Shown: piece by piece, positions 59,509-64,000 of the stretch
How positions within the stretch are numbered: the stretch's first letter is position 1
Layout: every line of letters starts with the position of its first letter
Assembly (NCBI RefSeq): GCF_016834655.1
Contig: NZ_JAENHP010000021.1
Location: forward strand, 124,001 to 188,000
DNA: 64,000 nt
Direction: 5' to 3'
Source: Paractinoplanes ovalisporus
GTDB taxonomy: Bacteria; Actinomycetota; Actinomycetes; Mycobacteriales; Micromonosporaceae
Made by a program: the position numbers and the translations under genes
The notes under the pieces: generated by a model
Database searches by the model: none
Seen by the model: the letters and a program-made list of their open reading frames with translations, nothing else
What the model was told of the DNA's origin: nothing

Positions 59509-60426
59509 ATGCGGCTGAGACACCCCTCCGGCCGGATCGTGCACCTGTCCTGCGAGCTAGGCACACCCCCCGCAGAGATTCCGGTGAATCTACCGGTGAT
59601 CGTCTCGCAACTCGACACCTACGGCGCGGTTCGCGCCCGGCTCGGCGCCGACGCCCTCGGCGTGAGCCTCTGGCTTCCCCCCTCGCTCGCCGCCGCCCTC
59701 GCCGTCGAGAGCCGCGCCCGCACCCGGCTTCGTGCCGAACTCGACGCTCGCGGGCTCGAGGTCGTCACGTTGAGCGGCGCGCCCTTCGACGAGGGCGGCG
59801 GCGGGACCCCCGCCTGGGACCAACCGGCCCGTCGCGAATACACGCTCGACCTGGCTCGCATTCTGCTCGACCTGCTGGACGAGGACGCCGTACGCGGCAC
59901 GGTCGGCACCATCGGCATCGGCCCCCGTGAGGGCTGGGCCGAGGCCGAGGAGAAGGCCACCCTCGGCATCCTGCGCCGCCTCTCGCACGGGCTGGCCGAT
60001 CTGGCCTGGCAGAACGGCCGGGCCGTAGGCGTCGGGTTCCAGCCCGCCCCCGGTCTCGTGCTCGACAGCCCCGAGCAGACCGTGGCCGCGCTCAGCCGCA
60101 TCGACAAGGACCGGCTCGGCGTCTGCCTCGACCTCGGTCACGTGGCGCGCACCTGGCCCGACCCGGCCGCCGGCATCGAAACCGTCACCGACTCGGGGCT
60201 GGCGATCGTCGAGGTACGCCTGACCGCCGTGGCCGGGTCGACGACGGGCGCGTGGCGGGAGGGCCTGGGGCAGCTGTTCGGCCGCCAGGGCCCGCTCACC
60301 GAGAACCTGACCCTGGTGAGCCAAGCGTCCTCGGCCGAACAGATCGCGGGCGACGTCGCCTACCTCCTGGCCGAGCTGGCCGCCCTCGGCCTCGCGCCGG
60401 AAAATGAGCCCTGCCCCGCACGCTGA
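59509..60426 (+). CDS. EboE-like TIM-barrel protein (xylose isomerase-like)
   Basis: A 305-residue protein. LPVIVSQLDTYGAVRARLGAD, LGVSLWLPPSLAAALA, ELDARGLEVVTLSGAPF and TIGIGPREGW follow the pattern of EboE metabolite-traffic proteins, which carry an AP-endonuclease/xylose isomerase-like barrel. The rest of an ebo cluster is not in the window. ATG at 59509 with GGGGAGGA upstream decides against the longer frame at 59338. It precedes another isomerase-barrel protein on the same strand. Confidence 0.72.
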   Translation: MRLRHPSGRIVHLSCELGTPPAEIPVNLPVIVSQLDTYGAVRARLGADALGVSLWLPPSLAAALAVESRARTRLRAELDARGLEVVTLSGAPFDEGGGGTPAWDQPARREYTLDLARILLDLLDEDAVRGTVGTIGIGPREGWAEAEEKATLGILRRLSHGLADLAWQNGRAVGVGFQPAPGLVLDSPEQTVAALSRIDKDRLGVCLDLGHVARTWPDPAAGIETVTDSGLAIVEVRLTAVAGSTTGAWREGLGQLFGRQGPLTENLTLVSQASSAEQIAGDVAYLLAELAALGLAPENEPCPAR

Positions 60427-60572
60427 AATCCGTCTAGAGTCGGGTCGTGGCACCGCCGTGGCGGGCCGGGTCGTGGGAGGCGCAACCCCCAACCGGTCCT
60501 CTCCGCGGTCGTGCCACTGGGCGGCCCTTCCCTCGCCGCCCGCCCATGCTGTTCAGTTCCGAGGGAGAAATC

Positions 60573-61577
60573 ATGGCGCGACCCATCACGCTCTTCACCG
60601 GCCAGTGGGCCGACCTGCCCTTCGAAGAGGTCTGCCGGCTCACCTCCGAGTGGGGCTACGACGGGCTCGAGATCGCCTGCTGGGGTGATCACTTCGAGGT
60701 CGACCGGGCGCTCACCGAGCCGGATTACGTCGACCGCAAGCGCGAGCAGCTCGCCAAGTACAACCTCAAGGTCTACGCGATCAGCAACCACCTGGTCGGG
60801 CAGGCCGTGTGCGACCTCATCGACGAGCGGCACAAAGACATCCTGCCCGCCGACATCTGGGGCGACGGCGAGCCCGAGGGCGTGCGGCAGCGGGCCGCGG
60901 AACGCATGAAGGACACCGCGCGGGCCGCCGCCAAGCTCGGCGTCAAGACCGTCATCGGCTTCACCGGATCGTCGATCTGGCACACCGTCGCGATGTTCCC
61001 GCCCACACCCGAGGCGATGATCGAGCGCGGCTACCAGGACTTCGCCGACCGCTGGAACCCCATCCTCGACGTGTTCGACGAGGTCGGCGTGCGCTTCGCC
61101 CACGAGGTGCACCCCAGCGAGATCGCGTACGACTACTGGACCACCCGCCGCACGCTGGAGGCCATCGGCAACCGGCCGGCGTTCGGGCTCAACTGGGATC
61201 CGTCGCACTTCGTGTGGCAGGACCTCGACCCGGTCAACTTCATCCTGGAGTTCAAGGACCGGATCTACCACGTCGACTGCAAGGACGCGAAGGTCCGTAC
61301 GGGCGACGGCCGCCGCGGCCGGCTCAGCTCGCACCTGCCGTGGGCCGACCTGCGCCGCGGCTGGGACTTCGTCTCGACCGGCCACGGCGACGTGCCGTGG
61401 GAAGACTGCTTCCGCGCGCTCAACGCGATCGGCTACGACGGCCCGCTCTCGATCGAGTGGGAGGACGCCGGCATGGACCGCCTGGTCGGCGCGCCCGAGG
61501 CCCTGCAGTTCGTCCGCCGCCTGGCGTTCGACGCACCCACCGCCGCCTTCGACGCGGCCTTCTCCTCGTCGTCGTAA
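60573..61577 (+). CDS. Sugar phosphate isomerase/epimerase (xylose isomerase-like TIM barrel)
   Basis: A 334-residue AP2Ec-type barrel. ITLFTGQWADLPFEEVCRLTSEWGYDGLEI (in part), VRFAHEVHPSEIAYDY, FGLNWDPSHFVWQDLDP and YHVDCKDAKV contain the Glu, Asp and His metal ligands expected in the family; YDGPLSIEWED carries the last Glu. Members act on sugars and inositols (IolE, IolI-like). ATG at 60573 with GAGGGAG upstream. No operator of the ROK or LacI type is found before it. It may serve either sugar pathway of this window. Confidence 0.9.
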   Translation: MARPITLFTGQWADLPFEEVCRLTSEWGYDGLEIACWGDHFEVDRALTEPDYVDRKREQLAKYNLKVYAISNHLVGQAVCDLIDERHKDILPADIWGDGEPEGVRQRAAERMKDTARAAAKLGVKTVIGFTGSSIWHTVAMFPPTPEAMIERGYQDFADRWNPILDVFDEVGVRFAHEVHPSEIAYDYWTTRRTLEAIGNRPAFGLNWDPSHFVWQDLDPVNFILEFKDRIYHVDCKDAKVRTGDGRRGRLSSHLPWADLRRGWDFVSTGHGDVPWEDCFRALNAIGYDGPLSIEWEDAGMDRLVGAPEALQFVRRLAFDAPTAAFDAAFSSSS

Positions 61578-61623
61578 AAGGCTGGGGCCGCCCTCGACAT
61601 TGAGGGCGGCCCCAGAGCCTTTG
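61578..61623. terminator. Bidirectional rho-independent terminator
   Basis: A long stem with core GGGGCCGCCCTC and GAGGGCGGCCCC around a six-base loop, extended by AAAGGCT and AGCCTTT. The A-run on the left and T-run on the right make it work for both convergent genes. Confidence 0.9.
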
Positions 61624-61635
61624 ATGCAGGGACTA

Positions 61636-61932
61636 TCAGTACGTCGTCCCGGTCGCCGGCTTGCTGCTCGACGACGCGAGCGGCTCGGTCGGCGAGTCGT
61701 CGGCCGTGACGTGCAGCTTCTCGCCGAGCTTGGACGACTGGAGCTTGTCCTTGCTCTCGCTGTAGAGCTTGTTGGCCTGGGCCTGGGCGACACCGGCGGC
61801 CTCCTGGACCGACGGGTGCTCCCACACCTTCTTGGCGTTGGCCCGGATCTCCTCGTACTTCTCCCGGCCGGCACGGCTGCCCAGGACGAAGCCCGCCGCG
61901 AGACCGGTGATGAACATCAGCTTTCCGCGCAT
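61636..61932 (-). CDS. YtxH domain-containing protein
   Basis: A 98-residue protein. The N-terminus MRGKLMFITGLAAGFVLGSRAGREKY is the YtxH pattern: a short membrane segment then a Gly-Ser-Arg-Ala-Gly-Arg motif. Residues 28-75 form a charged helix (EIRANAKKVWEHPSVQEAAG) and the tail is Ser/Pro-rich. Function unknown, often linked to general stress. ATG at 61932 with GGAAGGAG upstream. Confidence 0.85.
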   Translation of the reverse strand: MRGKLMFITGLAAGFVLGSRAGREKYEEIRANAKKVWEHPSVQEAAGVAQAQANKLYSESKDKLQSSKLGEKLHVTADDSPTEPLASSSSKPATGTTY

Positions 61933-62120
61933 GATGGCGGCTCCTTCCGTTCGATGACGCGCGTGCGTCGCTGGACCGTGCATACCCATGCTGCCGGTTT
62001 CGTACTCATGCCGTGGCGTTTCCACCCCACCGTGGCGAGCCGGGGAACCCCTTCGCGCCCCGGCCGCACTGTCATGTACTCTGTTCTCCGGCACCGAGAA
62101 AGCCAAGCGGTGCAGCACGA

Positions 62121-62193
62121 TCCCCTGTAGCTCAATTGGCAGAGCAGCCGGCTGTTAACCGGCAGGTTATTGGTTCGAGTCCAATCGGGGGAG
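62121..62193 (+). tRNA. tRNA-Asn(GTT)
   Basis: A 73-base cloverleaf. Acceptor TCCCCTG pairs with CGGGGGA (one T-G wobble); the anticodon arm is GCCGG-CTGTTAA-CCGGC with anticodon GTT; the T arm is ATTGG-TTCGAGT-CCAAT. Discriminator G. CCA is not encoded. Confidence 0.97.
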
Positions 62194-62896
62194 CCTCTGA
62201 CCAGGCATTCCTGGTCCATGGCGGGGTAAGAGAGGGTCGCTGGCCCCGCTTAACCCCCATTTTATGCATGTTGCGCAGCCTCGTTCATAAGTGCTCGTTG
62301 AGCTGCGGCGATGCCACTTTCGTAACGTCGTGTGATCTGCGTCTCTCACGGCTCACTCGAACCTGGGCATGCGGGCGCTGGGTGGATGCGGTCTCAACGT
62401 CGGTGACCGTCGGCAGGCTTGTCATGTGGAGGTCTCTCTTCGTCCACCAAGCTCGCGGGGGCGATAGGGAAACCAGAATTCGGCCCGACCGCGAAGCGCT
62501 CTACGCGAGGATCATGGCGGGTCCCCAAGCTGGCAACTGAGGATTGGCTGGTGCATCGGCAGCTCCGCCACTAGGGCGATGTTCGGGCCGGCTGTCCGTC
62601 GACGAGACTCCCCCTCGCACACCCGTGGTAGTCAGTAGGTCTCGGAAGGTCGGCCGAGACCCTCGACCAGCAGCATCCGGCGTTTCTGAGCCGTCGCCCG
62701 AAGGATGAGAAGGCCCTGTGAATATCTCTTCATCCTATATCGACAAACTAGTCAGGGACCGATTTCGCCGCCCGTGCCCGCGGCTCGCAGCGTGTGTCGT
62801 TTCGGCGCTAAAATGAGGCACTGAAGCAGGACGCCTCGGGATGGAAGAGTGAACAAAATCGGGGATCTTGATCTCTATTCCTGCAGGTAAATTAGT
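62194..62896. other. 703-bp stretch between tRNA-Asn and CRISPR array; right part is the probable CRISPR leader
   Basis: No gene is recognised. A perfect hairpin GACCAGG-CATT-CCTGGTC (62199-62216) lies six bases after the tRNA and may end or process its transcript. The last 200 bases become AT-richer, contain AGGATGA and TCATCCT as an inverted repeat (62702-62736) and run into the first repeat. In type I-E arrays of this repeat orientation the leader is on this side, where new spacers are added. Confidence 0.6.
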
Positions 62897-64000
62897 CTGC
62901 TCCCCGCGCACGCGGGGATGATCCCGACTACATGGACGCGGCGGTCGGTTCGGGCGGCTGCTCCCCGCGCACGCGGGGATGATCCGGAGGGCTTGTGGTT
63001 GCCACCGGCGGCAAAGTCCTGCTCCCCGCGCACGCGGGGATGATCCCGCCTATGCCCGTCTGCTGGCGCTTCCGACCCTCTGCTCCCCGCGCACGCGGGG
63101 ATGATCCCTTCGTCTCCGCTATGTCGGAGGTGACCATGCGCTGCTCCCCGCGCACGCGGGGATGATCCGGCGGTCACGGATCGCTGGGAGAAGCCTTCGG
63201 ACTGCTCCCCGCGCACGCGGGGATGATCCATGGCCGAGTCCTACCTGGGCGACGCGGTCACCCTGCTCCCCGCGCACGCGGGGATGATCCCTCGTCCCAG
63301 TCACCGCCACCCGTGGCGGGCGGCTGCTCCCCGCGCACGCGGGGATGATCCGGAGCGTCGTCAGGCAGGACACGCGGGAAAAACCCTGCTCCCCGCGCAC
63401 GCGGGGATGATCCGTAGCCCAGGGCCAGGCCGACGGCGAGGGTGGTCTGCTCCCCGCGCACGCGGGGATGATCCGCCGAACGGATCGTCTCCCTGATCAC
63501 CGCAGGTCTGCCCCCCGCGCACGCGGGGATGATCCCGACAACACCAACCCGAAGGTGCCGTTCGACGGCTGCTCCCCGCGCACGCGGGGATGATCCCTCG
63601 CGGTGACGATGAAGCAGGCGGGTGCGGACCTGCTCCCCGTGCACGCGGGGATGATCCCAACACGGGAACCCCGGACAAGGACGCCGCGGTCTGCTCCCCG
63701 CGCACGCGGGGATGATCCCAGCCTGATCTTCTTCAACGTGCTCATCGTGACCTGCTCCCCGCGCACGCGGGGATGATCCGTTGGCGGATGCGCAGAAGGC
63801 GGTCACGGAGGCCTGCTCCCCGCGCACGCGGGGATGATCCGGCCCAGCCTGCCCACCGCAGAGGTGGACGGCGCTGCTCCCCGCGCACGCGGGGATGATC
63901 CCTTCACGGTCAACCTCACCCAGTCGGCCATTCCCTGCTCCCCGCGCACGCGGGGATGATCCATGGGAATACATGGAGCACGACACCACGTGGGGCTGCT
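62897..64000 (+). CRISPR. Type I-E CRISPR array, 18 full repeats plus a partial one at the window end
   Basis: 28-base repeats that begin CTGCTCCCCGCGCAC and end GCGGGGATGATCC start at 62897, 62958, 63019, 63080, 63141, 63202, 63263, 63324, 63386, 63447, 63508, 63569, 63630, 63691, 63752, 63813, 63874 and 63935; a 19th begins at 63996. Spacers are 33 bases, except the one at 63352-63385 with 34. Repeat 11 has one T-to-C change (CTGCCCC) and repeat 13 a C-to-T change in CCCCGTGCAC. The sequence and 28/33 pattern are those of type I-E arrays. It continues beyond the window, and no cas gene is present inside it. Confidence 0.97.

Noticed and set aside
59384..59518. 44-codon Arg/Cys-rich frame (starts MATRKPATRASSTSRR) with a GGAGG site
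   Set aside because: No family recognised, composition is consistent with a random high-GC frame, and its end overlaps the better-supported start at 59509.
62121..62193. tRNA-Asn as an integration site for a mobile element
   Set aside because: No integrase gene and no second copy of the tRNA 3' end was seen in the window.
62194..62700. Possible broken gene after the tRNA
   Set aside because: Short frames exist on both strands but none shows a recognisable domain, start site or codon pattern.
62881..63989. Long Pro/Arg/Gly-rich frames on the minus strand over the CRISPR array
   Set aside because: They translate the CRISPR repeats (recurring IIPACAGS, HPRVRGEQ and GSSPRARGA) and are not genes.

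Overview
The window looks like chromosomal DNA of a high-GC actinobacterium, most likely Micromonosporaceae (Actinoplanes-like). This is an inference from the very high GC, frequent GTG starts, many 1- and 4-base start/stop overlaps, leaderless-looking promoters, the glyS-dusB-dgt-dnaG order, and the Roadblock/LC7 plus DUF4388 genes. No rRNA, phage structural block or insertion sequence was recognised.

Layout. 0-2 kb: Zur-controlled zinc uptake genes (znuA, znuC; the rest lies off the left edge). 2-21 kb: mostly housekeeping (glyS, XdhC-like, dusB, an MFS exporter with a damaged 5' end, DUF2786, dgt, dnaG, a three-gene ABC exporter, YihY/BrkB). Within it sits a five-gene Roadblock/DUF4388 cluster (9.0-12.3 kb). 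20.6-27 kb: a ROK-regulated ribose-type ABC transporter operon with a Gfo/Idh/MocA oxidoreductase. 27.2-30.8 kb: a toxin-immunity cassette, a cytoplasmic-looking metzincin, a 44-bp tandem repeat and a methyltransferase. 30.8-36 kb: a PcaB-like lyase with a second ribose-type ABC transporter. 36-43.3 kb: UPF0158, a DUF1996 surface protein behind an RBS hairpin, then a nucleoside phosphorylase, a 1166-residue CHAT protease-like protein, a zinc-ribbon protein and a three-helix membrane protein. 43.3-50.1 kb: SDR, TPP-dependent E1 alpha and beta, VOC protein, LacI regulator, and divergent solute-binding and oxidoreductase genes. 50-54.7 kb: Ntn hydrolase, AfsR-type regulator, and a second toxin-immunity cassette paralogous to the first. 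54.7-59.1 kb: a DosS/DosR-like pair with two Acg-type nitroreductases. 59.5-62.2 kb: EboE-like protein, sugar isomerase/epimerase, YtxH protein, tRNA-Asn. 62.9 kb to the end: a type I-E CRISPR array running off the window, with no cas gene in view.

How the parts connect. One operator, GTTCAAACGATTGAAC with a central CG as LacI-family proteins prefer, occurs at three promoters (30.8, 43.3 and 48.9 kb). It therefore appears to join the lyase/ABC operon, the SDR/E1/VOC/lacI operon and the divergent solute-binding/oxidoreductase genes into one regulon for an unidentified catabolic substrate. DosR-like boxes lie before the nitroreductase operon and between the kinase and regulator genes, so the 54.7-59.1 kb block looks like a self-contained redox/hypoxia module. 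The two RNase A-like toxin-immunity pairs and the CHAT cassette are the best candidates for biological conflict systems.
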